64,000 nucleotides of DNA. Source: Saprospiraceae bacterium UBA7328. GTDB lineage: Bacteria; Bacteroidota; Bacteroidia; Chitinophagales; Saprospiraceae. Position numbers and translations under genes: made by a program. The stretch's first letter is position 1; each line of letters starts with the position of its first letter. Shown here piece after piece: positions 27,466 to 36,449 of the stretch. The DNA lies in the NCBI GenBank assembly GCA_002471345.1, contig DKPS01000195.1, forward strand, positions 46,776 to 110,775. The letters are read 5' to 3'. The notes beneath the pieces were generated by a model, which saw nothing but the letters and a program-made list of their open reading frames with translations, was not told the DNA's origin and made no database searches.

Positions 27466-29646
27466 ATGAAAAAGAATATTCTGCTCTTTGCTTTATTATC
27501 AATTATAACCACAGCATGTATGCCGACAACGGAAAAAGAATCTATGACCAAGAACTTAGAAGGTCTCGTCGCCCCAGTTGCTACTAAAAAAGATTCTATA
27601 CTATCTATGCATGGAGATACCAGAACAGACCCCTATTTCTGGATGAGACTCACAGATGATCAAAAGAATGCTGAAACTCCAGATGATCAAACTCAAGGAG
27701 TATTGGACTATCTCAATGCAGAAAATGACTTCACAGAGAATGTGATGAAACATACGTCTGATTTTCAAAAAGAAATATTTGAAGAAATAGTAGGACGTAT
27801 CAAGCAAACAGATGAATCTGTGCCCTATTTCAGTAATGGCTATTGGTATTATACCAAATATGAAGAAGGAAAGGAATATCCAATCTATTGTAGAAAGGAA
27901 GGCACTCTTGAATCTGATGAGCAAATTATGCTTGATGCCAATCAAAGAGCTGAAGGTCATGATTATTATAGCGCCTCAGGCCTTAATGTAAGTCCTGATA
28001 ATCGAATTTTGGCATTCGCCGAAGATACTGTGAGTAGAAGGATATATACATACAGATTTAAGAACTTGGAAACTGGAGAAATATTTAGTGATGAAATCGA
28101 AAATGTGCAACCTGGTGCTGCCTGGGCAAAAGACAATGCAACTTTCTTCTATTGTACTAAGAATAAAATTTCCCTTCTTTCAGAAAAGATATGGAGACAT
28201 AAACTGGGTAGTGATAATACCAACGATGAGATGGTCTATCAAGAGCATGATCCATCTTTTTATATAGGAGTGTATAATAGTAAGTCTGAAGACTATATTA
28301 TCATATATAATAGCAGCACAATTGTAAGTGACTATCAAATTCTTTCTGCCGATAATCCTACAGGTAAATTCCAAGAATTTAGTTCAAGAGAAAAAAAGCA
28401 TGAGTACAGTATTTCTCATTTCGGTGATAAATTCTACATAGTTACTAATTGGGATGCTATAAATTTTAGACTGATGGAAACATCGGTAGATGCAACGAGC
28501 AAAGAGAATTGGAAGGAAGTGTTGGCCCACAGAGATGATGTTCTCTTAGAAGGCATTGATATATTTAAAGATCATCTTGTAGTGAGTGAAAGAAGCAATG
28601 CTCTAAACCAATTGCGAATCATAAACCAAACAACAAATGAAGAGCATTATCTTGATTTTGGAGAACAGGCTTATGTAGCTCGTACTAGCACGAATCCAGA
28701 ATTCAATACTAACACCTTAAGATATTATTATTCTAGTCTTACAACTCCTGGAAGTACAATTGACTATGATATGAATAAGCGTACACAGGAAGTGAAAAAA
28801 CAACAAGAAGTAGTGGGAGGTCATGATCCAGGCCAATACACTACTGAGAGACTGTATGCCACTGCAAGAGATGGAGCAAGAGTTCCGATATCATTAGTAT
28901 ATAAGAATGGAATGAGAAAAGGTGGAGATACCCCTTTGTTACTTTATGCTTATGGGAGTTATGGAGCCACTATGGACCCATATTTTTCATCAGTAAGGTT
29001 GAGCCTTCTAGATAGAGGATTCACATATGCCATAGCACACATCAGAGGAGGTCAAGCGATGGGTCGTCAGTGGTATGAAGATGGTAAGATGTTTAAGAAA
29101 AAGAACACTTTTAATGACTATGTAGATTGTGCCAAATTCCTCATTGGGGATGAGTATACATCAGCATCACATCTCTATGCTATGGGAGGTAGTGCAGGAG
29201 GGTTGCTGATGGGAGCTGTGGTAAATCAAGCTCCTGAGTTGTTTAATGGAGTGATTGCAGCAGTTCCTTTCGTTGATGTGGTTTCTACAATGATGGATGA
29301 GAGTATTCCGCTTACTACAAATGAATTTGATGAATGGGGTAACCCTAAAAACAAAGATTCATATGATTATATGTTGTCTTATTCTCCATATGATCAAGTG
29401 GAAAGAAAAGATTACCCTAATATGCTGATAACCACAGGATTATTTGATTCACAAGTTCAATACTGGGAACCTGCTAAGTGGATTGCAAAACTCAGAGATA
29501 TGAAAACGGATGATAATATTCTTATGATGAATACCAATATGGAAGCTGGTCATGGAGGAGCATCTGGAAGATTTGAGAGGTACAAAGAGACCGCTTTGGA
29601 GTACGCTTTCTTTTTGGATTTAGAAGGGAAGGTACTAGTAGATTAA
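27466..29646 (+). CDS. ptrB: Oligopeptidase B-like S9 serine peptidase, lipoprotein
   Basis: The 726-residue product has a lipobox TTAC (Cys18) after a signal helix, then the S9A seven-blade propeller (DPYFWMRLTD near 50) and a C-terminal alpha/beta hydrolase domain. The nucleophile Ser lies in GGSAGGLLMGA, the Asp in the TGLFDSQVQYWEP loop, and the His in EAGHGGASGRFE. This matches oligopeptidase B, which cuts short peptides after Lys or Arg. I chose the ATG at 27466 because it starts MKKNILLF; an upstream in-frame GTG adds only three residues. The lipid anchor suggests action on peptides in the periplasm or at the surface. Confidence 0.9.
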   Translation: MKKNILLFALLSIITTACMPTTEKESMTKNLEGLVAPVATKKDSILSMHGDTRTDPYFWMRLTDDQKNAETPDDQTQGVLDYLNAENDFTENVMKHTSDFQKEIFEEIVGRIKQTDESVPYFSNGYWYYTKYEEGKEYPIYCRKEGTLESDEQIMLDANQRAEGHDYYSASGLNVSPDNRILAFAEDTVSRRIYTYRFKNLETGEIFSDEIENVQPGAAWAKDNATFFYCTKNKISLLSEKIWRHKLGSDNTNDEMVYQEHDPSFYIGVYNSKSEDYIIIYNSSTIVSDYQILSADNPTGKFQEFSSREKKHEYSISHFGDKFYIVTNWDAINFRLMETSVDATSKENWKEVLAHRDDVLLEGIDIFKDHLVVSERSNALNQLRIINQTTNEEHYLDFGEQAYVARTSTNPEFNTNTLRYYYSSLTTPGSTIDYDMNKRTQEVKKQQEVVGGHDPGQYTTERLYATARDGARVPISLVYKNGMRKGGDTPLLLYAYGSYGATMDPYFSSVRLSLLDRGFTYAIAHIRGGQAMGRQWYEDGKMFKKKNTFNDYVDCAKFLIGDEYTSASHLYAMGGSAGGLLMGAVVNQAPELFNGVIAAVPFVDVVSTMMDESIPLTTNEFDEWGNPKNKDSYDYMLSYSPYDQVERKDYPNMLITTGLFDSQVQYWEPAKWIAKLRDMKTDDNILMMNTNMEAGHGGASGRFERYKETALEYAFFLDLEGKVLVD

Positions 29647-29701
29647 ATAGGTAATAATGTGATATTAGATTTTGATATTCCTACTGGGTATAATTAAATT
29701 T

Positions 29702-31804
29702 CTATAGACTCCCATTATACCTTCTAAAAAACCATTCTAGTCCTAAAAAAGTCAATAGAATGAAAAATAGCCATTTGTAATCAATGACAGATTTGTTCTG
29801 TGCATATTGATACAGGACTGGTTTGATGTCTTCATCTTGTGTGAGAGAGGAAGCGATGTCAGTGGCTTGATTCCAATTGTACACTGCTCCGTTTTGTCTA
29901 TCTGCTAATGCATATAATAGAGAATGATTGGCTTCTAAATTATAGAGCTCATATTGAATTTCTTGAATTGTGATTTGTCCGGACTCTTTAAACTCGACAC
30001 CTCCATAGGTACAATTTCCTACATAAGAATATCTCCCTGGTGCAAGGCTTCCAATATCTAGTGTGTAGTAATTTCCATTTTTAGTGAAGGTATAATTGAA
30101 TTCATCATTTTGATCATTGGAAATAGAGAAAAATACATCGGCATCATTGATCAATTCATAATTGTCATTATATAGTTCAGCTGTGAATGTGACATCTTGA
30201 TTTTCATTATAAATCTTCTCTTGAGATGATACTCTGAATCGTCTGCGATCCTCTTTAAGAGATGCATATGTCACTGTTTTAGAAATTAGTTCTTTGGTAA
30301 CATCAAAGTTTTCTCTTTCTAAGTAATCAAAAAGTTTCCACTTCCAAATGCCTTCAGCACAAATAATTGCTGATCTGATTCCACCTTTGTTTTGATAGGC
30401 AATGAGCGGGTATTCCGTGTCAATACTTCCTATTCTTTGTTCCATTAGTACCTGTGTGGATGGCCCTATTTTGAATTCACCAAAAGGTGCTAGGAGGGGA
30501 GGAAAATTTCGGATAGAATTTTTCAAAACATCAGATAGCGTAAAAAGCGAAAAATTACTTTTTAAAGTACCCTGAACTTCATTAAAACTTCCTGATGTGC
30601 CATTTATGGTGACCAAGTCCTGAGCTTTATTCAGAGCTTCTAAGGAGGTAGATTGGCCCGTTATAAAGATTCTCGGTGTGCGTCTTTTATTCATTTGAGT
30701 AAGGAAAGGCTCTATGCTGTATTTGGTAGAAGGTAGATTGTGAAATATGACCATGTCAGATAAAGCATTTGCAGAAGGATTGTCTGCCATGTATTCTACA
30801 TTGACCTCATAGTTCTTATTCTCCAAAAGAAAAGTCTTCAATGCACTTAAATCAGGATGAGGAGCATGAGCAAGTACTGTAATTACTTGCCTTGCATCTA
30901 GTACTTCTATGAATATGTCTTTGATATTATTAGCATAAACCACTTCATCATTTATTCCTCTTAATCGTGCTCTATAATGGGTAATGCCAGGTCTTTTAAG
31001 TTCTAATTCTACCTCAAGAGTTTTGAAAAAGTCTACTGAGTTTATGCTCACATCTTCTTCCTTGATCTTGGTGTAATTACCTCCGACTTCTTCTTCGATA
31101 ATGAGTCTAGCTCTGCTGCCCTGACAATTGTCTGCTTTTATGTCCAGTTGAATATTTGTCAGATCATTGAGATAAGCAATGTTATTATGATAGACATTCT
31201 TAACTAGAGCATCTCGGCGTTTAGTAGTATCTCCAAGGGCTATTCCAAATATTGGAATATGTCTTGGCATACCTACATATACTGGGCTTTTTCCTTGATT
31301 ATAAATACCGTCAGATGCTAATATTATGGCGGAGAGATTTTCTCCTTCATATTGATCAATAAGAGATTTGATATTTGATAGATTAGTTAATTCAGCGTCA
31401 TATGTTAGAGTATCATTTGCATTGATATCATCAATGCTTCCGCCAAGGGTGTAATTATCAACTTGAAATTTGTTAGAAAGAGTTTCTCTCATTTGAACAA
31501 CTCCTTCAAAATAAGTGCTTTTTTCATCATCCATCCATGCACCTATGGACTTAGAATTATCTTGAATAAAAGCTATAATTGGATCTTTAATCTCTGTATT
31601 AAGGGATTGAAGAAAAGGATTGAGTAAAAGAGAAAGAAGGATCGAGGCAAGACTGAACCTTAAAAATGCCAATAATAATCTGAGCCACCTTCCTTTTTCA
31701 GTAAAATTATTATTTCGAAAATAAAGTGCTGCTGCAAAAACTGCGCCTCCCACTAGGCAGAGAAGCAGCATCCATACAGGTAAGTCAAAATTTATTCCGC
31801 TCAA
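29702..31804 (-). CDS. Membrane-anchored VWA-like protein
   Basis: The 700-residue protein has two N-terminal transmembrane helices (about 10-28 and 40-63), a soluble region of about 600 residues and a C-terminal helix (WLFFILLTFLGLEWFF) near 680. Just after the second helix comes DNSKS in FIQDNSKSIGAW, which fits the DxSxS metal motif of von Willebrand A domains. The overall layout equals the BatA-type protein at 49539-51563 (N-terminal helices, DxSxS, large extracytoplasmic part, C-terminal helix), so the two appear to be paralogues. Function unknown; it likely acts in the periplasm, possibly in envelope stress or protein assembly. Confidence 0.75.
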   Translation of the reverse strand: MSGINFDLPVWMLLLCLVGGAVFAAALYFRNNNFTEKGRWLRLLLAFLRFSLASILLSLLLNPFLQSLNTEIKDPIIAFIQDNSKSIGAWMDDEKSTYFEGVVQMRETLSNKFQVDNYTLGGSIDDINANDTLTYDAELTNLSNIKSLIDQYEGENLSAIILASDGIYNQGKSPVYVGMPRHIPIFGIALGDTTKRRDALVKNVYHNNIAYLNDLTNIQLDIKADNCQGSRARLIIEEEVGGNYTKIKEEDVSINSVDFFKTLEVELELKRPGITHYRARLRGINDEVVYANNIKDIFIEVLDARQVITVLAHAPHPDLSALKTFLLENKNYEVNVEYMADNPSANALSDMVIFHNLPSTKYSIEPFLTQMNKRRTPRIFITGQSTSLEALNKAQDLVTINGTSGSFNEVQGTLKSNFSLFTLSDVLKNSIRNFPPLLAPFGEFKIGPSTQVLMEQRIGSIDTEYPLIAYQNKGGIRSAIICAEGIWKWKLFDYLERENFDVTKELISKTVTYASLKEDRRRFRVSSQEKIYNENQDVTFTAELYNDNYELINDADVFFSISNDQNDEFNYTFTKNGNYYTLDIGSLAPGRYSYVGNCTYGGVEFKESGQITIQEIQYELYNLEANHSLLYALADRQNGAVYNWNQATDIASSLTQDEDIKPVLYQYAQNKSVIDYKWLFFILLTFLGLEWFFRRYNGSL

Positions 31805-31921
31805 GTTCTTTCGTATTTATGGTTCTACCCAGTGATGCAAAGATGAAAATTCTAATTACAAATTTCTTATATCAATAATGTTATCGATTTTCACGTTTGT
31901 ACAGAGTGTAAAACGCATAAT

Positions 31922-33223
31922 GTGATGATGAAATATGTAACAAACATTATTCTCCTGACTTTTTTCTCCTTCTCTACTTCGTGGGCATCCTATATTTTGA
32001 TTCCTATGGAGGCTGAAAATCAAAAAAATCACCTTAAAGCTTATGGTATTGCTTATTGGGTGATAGAACAAGGTGAAGAAGCATATTGGCTATTAAATTA
32101 TGAAGGTGGAGCATTTGCTTTTCCTCATAATTCAGTTTTCGAACAAGAATGCAAGATTAGGGATGTTTCCTATAGAGTCATACCCAATGCTCAGTTTGCG
32201 GCTATCAGAAGTGAGATATCTGATCCTGAGATGAATCAAGAAGTTATTAAGCTTGAGAAATCTCCAAAAATTGCAGTCTATACCCCAAATTTTAATGCTA
32301 GAGGAGAACGTATACAACCTTGGGACGATGCAGTTACTATGGTCCTGACCTTCGCAGAGATACCTTATGATAAAATATATGATAGAGACGTATTAGAAGG
32401 AAAATTGGCAGAATATGATTGGTTACATCTTCACCATGAAGACTTTACCGGCCAGTATGGTAAATTCTATGCCAATTATGCTAATCAACCTTGGTATAAA
32501 GAGAATAAGAGGCGAATGGAAGAATTAGCAACCAGCTTAGGATTTGGTAAAGTTTCCAAACTTAAATCTGCAGTAGTAGAGAAGATTAATGACTATGTCA
32601 TGGGAGGAGGATTTATGTTCGCAATGTGCAGTGCTACTGATACCTATGATATCGCTTTAGCTGCTAAAGGTCTTGACATTTGTGATGTGATGTTTGATGG
32701 AGATGCTGCAGATCCTGCTGCTCAGAGTAAATTGGACTTTTCTAGGACTTTTGCTTTTAAGGATTTTAAACTTATTCGTAATCCAAGAGAATATGAATTT
32801 GCTTCAATAGATCATAGGTCAAGAAAAATTAGCCCAGAGGCAGATTATTTCACGCTCTTTGATTTTTCAGCTAAGTGGGATCCTGTTCCTACTATGTTGA
32901 CTCAGAATCATACGAGAACGGTTAAAGGATTTATGGGACAGACTACTTCCTATAAAAGGATGATAGGAAAAAATAAAAGTCATATAAAATCTGATGTCCT
33001 TGTCCTAGGCGAAACAAAAGCTGCTAATGAGGTGAGATACATTCATGGGACTAGAGGTTTTGGTACATGGACTTTTTATGGTGGTCATGATCCAGAGGAT
33101 TATAGGCATTTTGTGAATGACCCAGAGACTGATTTGACTCTTCATCCACGATCTCCGGGTTACAGATTAATCTTAAATAATGTCCTTTTTCCAGCGGCTA
33201 AAAAGAAGAAGAGAAAGACTTAG
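31922..33223 (+). CDS. Conserved exported protein often labelled asparagine synthetase B
   Basis: A 433-residue protein with a signal peptide (cut near SWAS, residue 21). It lacks an N-terminal Cys glutaminase and an ATP pyrophosphatase loop, so the common database label is not supported. I see LHLHHEDFTGQYG near 163, GGGFMFAMCSATDTYD near 236 (a Cys after a small-residue turn, in the position of a class I glutamine-amidotransferase-like nucleophile), a conserved HRSRKISPEADYF near 300, and GFGTWTFYGGHDPED near 375. The C-terminus is Lys-rich. I would describe it as a Bacteroidota protein with an amidotransferase-like or DUF-type fold of unknown activity. Confidence 0.65.
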   Translation: MMMKYVTNIILLTFFSFSTSWASYILIPMEAENQKNHLKAYGIAYWVIEQGEEAYWLLNYEGGAFAFPHNSVFEQECKIRDVSYRVIPNAQFAAIRSEISDPEMNQEVIKLEKSPKIAVYTPNFNARGERIQPWDDAVTMVLTFAEIPYDKIYDRDVLEGKLAEYDWLHLHHEDFTGQYGKFYANYANQPWYKENKRRMEELATSLGFGKVSKLKSAVVEKINDYVMGGGFMFAMCSATDTYDIALAAKGLDICDVMFDGDAADPAAQSKLDFSRTFAFKDFKLIRNPREYEFASIDHRSRKISPEADYFTLFDFSAKWDPVPTMLTQNHTRTVKGFMGQTTSYKRMIGKNKSHIKSDVLVLGETKAANEVRYIHGTRGFGTWTFYGGHDPEDYRHFVNDPETDLTLHPRSPGYRLILNNVLFPAAKKKKRKT

Positions 33224-33280
33224 GACCAAGATGAAAGAATAGAGTAGGGTTATGATTAAAAGATTGACTAGTTTTCCTGC

Positions 33281-33556
33281 ATGAAAGTAAAGTTACCAGA
33301 ACTAATTTTGATCCAGTTCATCATTTATATGGGCTTGTTTTTGATGAGTAGCTATATAGGGCTTTTAATATGTTTAGTAATGGCTCCTATATTCTTTTTT
33401 GTATTGGTTATTTCACTTTTAGCAGAAATTTTTGATAGATCAAAAGTTTCCAGACTGTACTACTTTTTTATGGCCTCAGGAGTAGTGGTTCCTATCATTG
33501 TTATTATTATCGGCATTTCATTGGACCCTCATGCTTTGGATTGGTTGAATGAGTAG
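33281..33556 (+). CDS. Small membrane protein
   Basis: A 91-residue protein with three hydrophobic helices (LIQFIIYMGLFLMSSY, GLLICLVMAPIFFFVLVIS, and GVVVPIIVIIIGISL) separated by short charged loops. It begins 57 bases after the preceding exported protein and may be co-transcribed. I know no family for it. Confidence 0.6.
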   Translation: MKVKLPELILIQFIIYMGLFLMSSYIGLLICLVMAPIFFFVLVISLLAEIFDRSKVSRLYYFFMASGVVVPIIVIIIGISLDPHALDWLNE

Positions 33557-33565
33557 GTTCTTGAA

Positions 33566-34261
33566 TTACTTTATAGGAAAGTCGAAATAAGTATCTGGAA
33601 ATGGTTCATTTGCCAACGTGTAATGCCACCATTCTTCTGAATAAGGCTTAAATCCATATTTCTCCATTGTAGATTTTAATAATGCTCGATTTTCTTTTTG
33701 TTTATTAGTGATATCTTTATATGAATGATGGGACTTACGTCCAAAAAAATCAAAAGAACTTCCCATATCTAGTTCAGCTCCATTTATCAATTCTATAATA
33801 GTAAGGTCCACAGTACTTCCTCTACTGTGCCCTGATCTCTCCGCTATATAGCCTAAATCAAATAGGTCCTTTTTTTTCACATTAGGATAATATTGCCGTT
33901 TCATTATTGTGTCTTCAAGAACTTTTGCCCACCTGATAAAATGATTTACAGCCCTTTGTGGTCTATATGAATCAAATATTTTGAGAGATAATCCCTTTTT
34001 GTTTAATTCCAATTGAACTTTGTTTAGTGCATATGCAGCTTCTTTTGTAATGAAAGATTTTGGATTGTGATATCCATCAATTCGCTTTCCAATAAAGTTA
34101 TCAGAGCTATAATATCTCATCTCTATAACTATACTAGGACTGATCTCTTTGATATTCGTGAAAGTAGAGGGAATTGGTTCGTTAATGGATGCACAATTCA
34201 GTAAAATGATACATGAAGTGGCGATGATTATAAATCTAAAACTTGTTAATGTTTTTATCAT
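33566..34261 (-). CDS. D-alanyl-D-alanine dipeptidase, M15D (VanX/DdpX type)
   Basis: A 231-residue zinc peptidase with a lipobox LNCA (Cys23). The M15D motifs are present: EMRYYSSDNFIG near 48, YDSYRPQRAV near 101, the zinc ligands His and Asp in GHSRGSTVDLTI near 145, and the catalytic Glu and third His in SEEWWHYTL near 215. The enzyme would cut D-Ala-D-Ala, recycling cell-wall peptides. It is the last gene of the M20 / DsrE / M15 minus-strand cluster (8-base gap to the DsrE gene). There is no VanHA-like partner here, so glycopeptide resistance is not implied. Confidence 0.9.
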   Translation of the reverse strand: MIKTLTSFRFIIIATSCIILLNCASINEPIPSTFTNIKEISPSIVIEMRYYSSDNFIGKRIDGYHNPKSFITKEAAYALNKVQLELNKKGLSLKIFDSYRPQRAVNHFIRWAKVLEDTIMKRQYYPNVKKKDLFDLGYIAERSGHSRGSTVDLTIIELINGAELDMGSSFDFFGRKSHHSYKDITNKQKENRALLKSTMEKYGFKPYSEEWWHYTLANEPFPDTYFDFPIK

Positions 34262-34268
34262 GAGATAA

Positions 34269-34805
34269 TCAAAATTTTATGATACCGTAGCCATCCATTT
34301 GAAACGTCGTAAGAACTGTCATCGCGGAAAGAGCCATTTTGACCTCATGATTAAGGTCATCTTTTTTGATGCCTTTGTATGAAGCAGACTGGCCACATAT
34401 ATACATTTTTACACCTTTTTCTGAGAGAGCTTTGATATATGAAGTATTGGGATTATCAAGTCCATATTTTTTATGATATGATTCATCATTCATCACATGA
34501 TCAGTCGAAGATCCATGCACTACAAAAGCCAAGTGGATGTCCTCTTCTTCTACTCCATGTCTTACATGCATATTGTAATACCTATGAAGACTTGTGATTA
34601 ATGGATTAGCTTTAGTGTGATCGCTCACTTTTCTATCAATATCGAAAATGGCTTTTAATATTTCGCCTTTCTCTGGAATGAAATCAGCATTGTTCACATC
34701 GAATACAGGTCCCATATCTGAAAAAACTGGTCCTTCAGTAGCTTTTTGACAAAATGTATTTGAAACAAAAAATAAAGCAATCCAAATTGATAGTATCGTT
34801 TTCAT
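34269..34805 (-). CDS. Exported DsrE-like protein
   Basis: A 178-residue protein with a signal peptide (cut near TFCQ). The C-terminal two thirds has a DsrE/DsrF-like alpha/beta fold: HLAFVVHGSSTD near 95, then KALSEKGVKMYICGQSA with a Cys in the usual place, then a final helix and FQMDGYGIIKF. DsrE family members take part in sulfur relay, but exported forms of Bacteroidota have no proven role. I start at the ATG at 34805; a TTG at 34820 is in frame but would overlap the M20 gene and delay the signal. It sits in the middle of a three-gene cluster. Confidence 0.78.
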   Translation of the reverse strand: MKTILSIWIALFFVSNTFCQKATEGPVFSDMGPVFDVNNADFIPEKGEILKAIFDIDRKVSDHTKANPLITSLHRYYNMHVRHGVEEEDIHLAFVVHGSSTDHVMNDESYHKKYGLDNPNTSYIKALSEKGVKMYICGQSASYKGIKKDDLNHEVKMALSAMTVLTTFQMDGYGIIKF

Positions 34806-34816
34806 ATTTATAAAAT

Positions 34817-36298
34817 TCAATTCATTTCAGTAGTCAATATTCCTTCAAACATTTTCATTGCATATTGGAAGTGACCTATTCTTAAATTTTCATTAGGGCT
34901 ATGCTGATTATTGTCCGGGTTCACCATTGGGACGATCACAGCTGGAAGATTCAACTCATTTATAAATGCAGCAATAGGAACAGTGCCGCCCATAATTCTA
35001 ATTTTCACAGGATCTTCTTCCATTGTCTTTTTGACCACTTTTTCTAACCAATTACCAATGGGTGTATTCATATCAGTACGGAAAGGAAGAGTAGCTCCAC
35101 TATTATAGAAATAAAGCAATTTAGAGTATTTCATTCTTTCTTCTCTAGTTGGTTCATGGTCCACTATGTGAAAGCCCTGTTTCTTTATGTGTGTTCTGAT
35201 AGCTTGGATCAAATGATCAGGATCACTCTCAGTAACAAGACGAGTATCTAGAGCTACCGTGGCATTATCAGGTACAATCGTCCGTGCTTGTGCTCCAATC
35301 CATGCTGACGAAATGCCCCTTGCATTAAGGGATGGATATTGAAGAGATTCTTGATAATTTTTACCTACCTCTTCTGGCTCAGCGATTTGGAGAAGTCCAT
35401 GAATGGTCTCTATATCATCTGGGACTGTTGATAAGATCTTTTTAGTTTCTTCATCTAGTGAAATGCCATCGTAATAACCTTCTATCGTTACTCTACCTTT
35501 TTCGTCTTTCATTGAAGCCAATAGCTCAGCCAGATTAAAAATAGGATTTGGAGCATAATTGCCATAATGACCGCTGTGTTGAGGCTTTATAGGTCCATAG
35601 ACCGTCATATTGAGTGTCATTATGCCTCTGCACCCAAATGTCAAAGTTGGTTTGCCTGAAGTATGAACAGGCCCATCATTTATAATTAGAGCATCAGCAG
35701 AAAGTAGCTCTCTATATTTGACTACAGCCGCCGCTAATGGTTTACTTCCTATCTCTTCTTCTCCGTCTAGTATTACTTTAATGTTGTGTTTGATTTGATT
35801 TGCAGAAGTTTGGTCTATAGCATTTAAAAAAGCTATAATTGGTCCTTTATCATCAGATGCAGATCTTCCAAAAATCCTCGACTCAGGATCTATTTCTCTT
35901 TGATTGGTAATATCCACTTTCTCCCATTCTCCATTTTTATTTTGTTGTTTGATAACAGCATGATAAGGATCTTTTTGATCCCACTTACCTGGGTCTACTG
36001 CTTGACCATCGAGATGCATATAGAAAAGAATAGTTGGTAGAGATGGATCCTTTTGTCGCTCTGCTAGAAGAAGAGGGTTTCCTGTTGTCTTAAGTCTTTG
36101 CGTTGTAAATCCTCTTTTATCAAATGCGGTTTCTAACCATCTAATGTTTTTAATGATGTCTTCTTCATTTAAACCGAAATTTGGAATGGATATGAATGAA
36201 GTCAATTCATCTATAGCCAAATGTGTTCTCTCACTATTAATCTGAGCATAAAATAGCTGGGCAAATAAACAAAGAGTAACGCTAAAAGAAAATCTCAT
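34817..36298 (-). CDS. M20 family metallopeptidase (CNDP/dipeptidase type)
   Basis: The 493-residue enzyme has a signal peptide (cut after FYAQ). Its di-zinc ligands are in HLDGQ (His), DDKG (Asp), DGEEEIGS (Glu-Glu) and INDGP, with the last His in NQHSPNENL. A dimerisation lid of about 120 residues separates the two catalytic halves, as in M20 dipeptidases. It removes residues from short peptides. I start at the ATG at 36298 because that places the signal peptide first; a start at 36340 adds 14 charged residues. First gene of the M20 / DsrE / M15 cluster. The promoter side has a T-rich, A13-containing region shared with the divergent fasciclin gene. Confidence 0.88.
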   Translation of the reverse strand: MRFSFSVTLCLFAQLFYAQINSERTHLAIDELTSFISIPNFGLNEEDIIKNIRWLETAFDKRGFTTQRLKTTGNPLLLAERQKDPSLPTILFYMHLDGQAVDPGKWDQKDPYHAVIKQQNKNGEWEKVDITNQREIDPESRIFGRSASDDKGPIIAFLNAIDQTSANQIKHNIKVILDGEEEIGSKPLAAAVVKYRELLSADALIINDGPVHTSGKPTLTFGCRGIMTLNMTVYGPIKPQHSGHYGNYAPNPIFNLAELLASMKDEKGRVTIEGYYDGISLDEETKKILSTVPDDIETIHGLLQIAEPEEVGKNYQESLQYPSLNARGISSAWIGAQARTIVPDNATVALDTRLVTESDPDHLIQAIRTHIKKQGFHIVDHEPTREERMKYSKLLYFYNSGATLPFRTDMNTPIGNWLEKVVKKTMEEDPVKIRIMGGTVPIAAFINELNLPAVIVPMVNPDNNQHSPNENLRIGHFQYAMKMFEGILTTEMN

Positions 36299-36382
36299 AT
36301 TTTTTTTGTCGAAAGATATAGCATATATGTTAAGGGACACATCTCTTTTTTATTGAGGCATTATTATTCTATAATGTTTAAC

Positions 36383-36395
36383 AAAAAAAAAAAAA
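36383..36395 (+). repeat. A13 homopolymer in divergent promoter region
   Basis: Thirteen consecutive A residues lie between inverted GTTTAA (36377-36382 region) and TTAAAC arms, between the M20 gene and the fasciclin gene. Such A-tracts bend DNA, and length changes here could alter expression. It is also a common site of read errors. Confidence 0.6.
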
Positions 36396-36449
36396 GATTA
36401 AACAAAAAAGATTTTTGTGAGTTAAAGAGTCATAACAAATAGAAAAATT

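Noticed and set aside
33566..34261. VanX-like vancomycin resistance gene
   Set aside because: The family match is to M15D dipeptidases, but no vanH/vanA/vanS/vanR genes are near; a cell-wall recycling role is the simpler reading.
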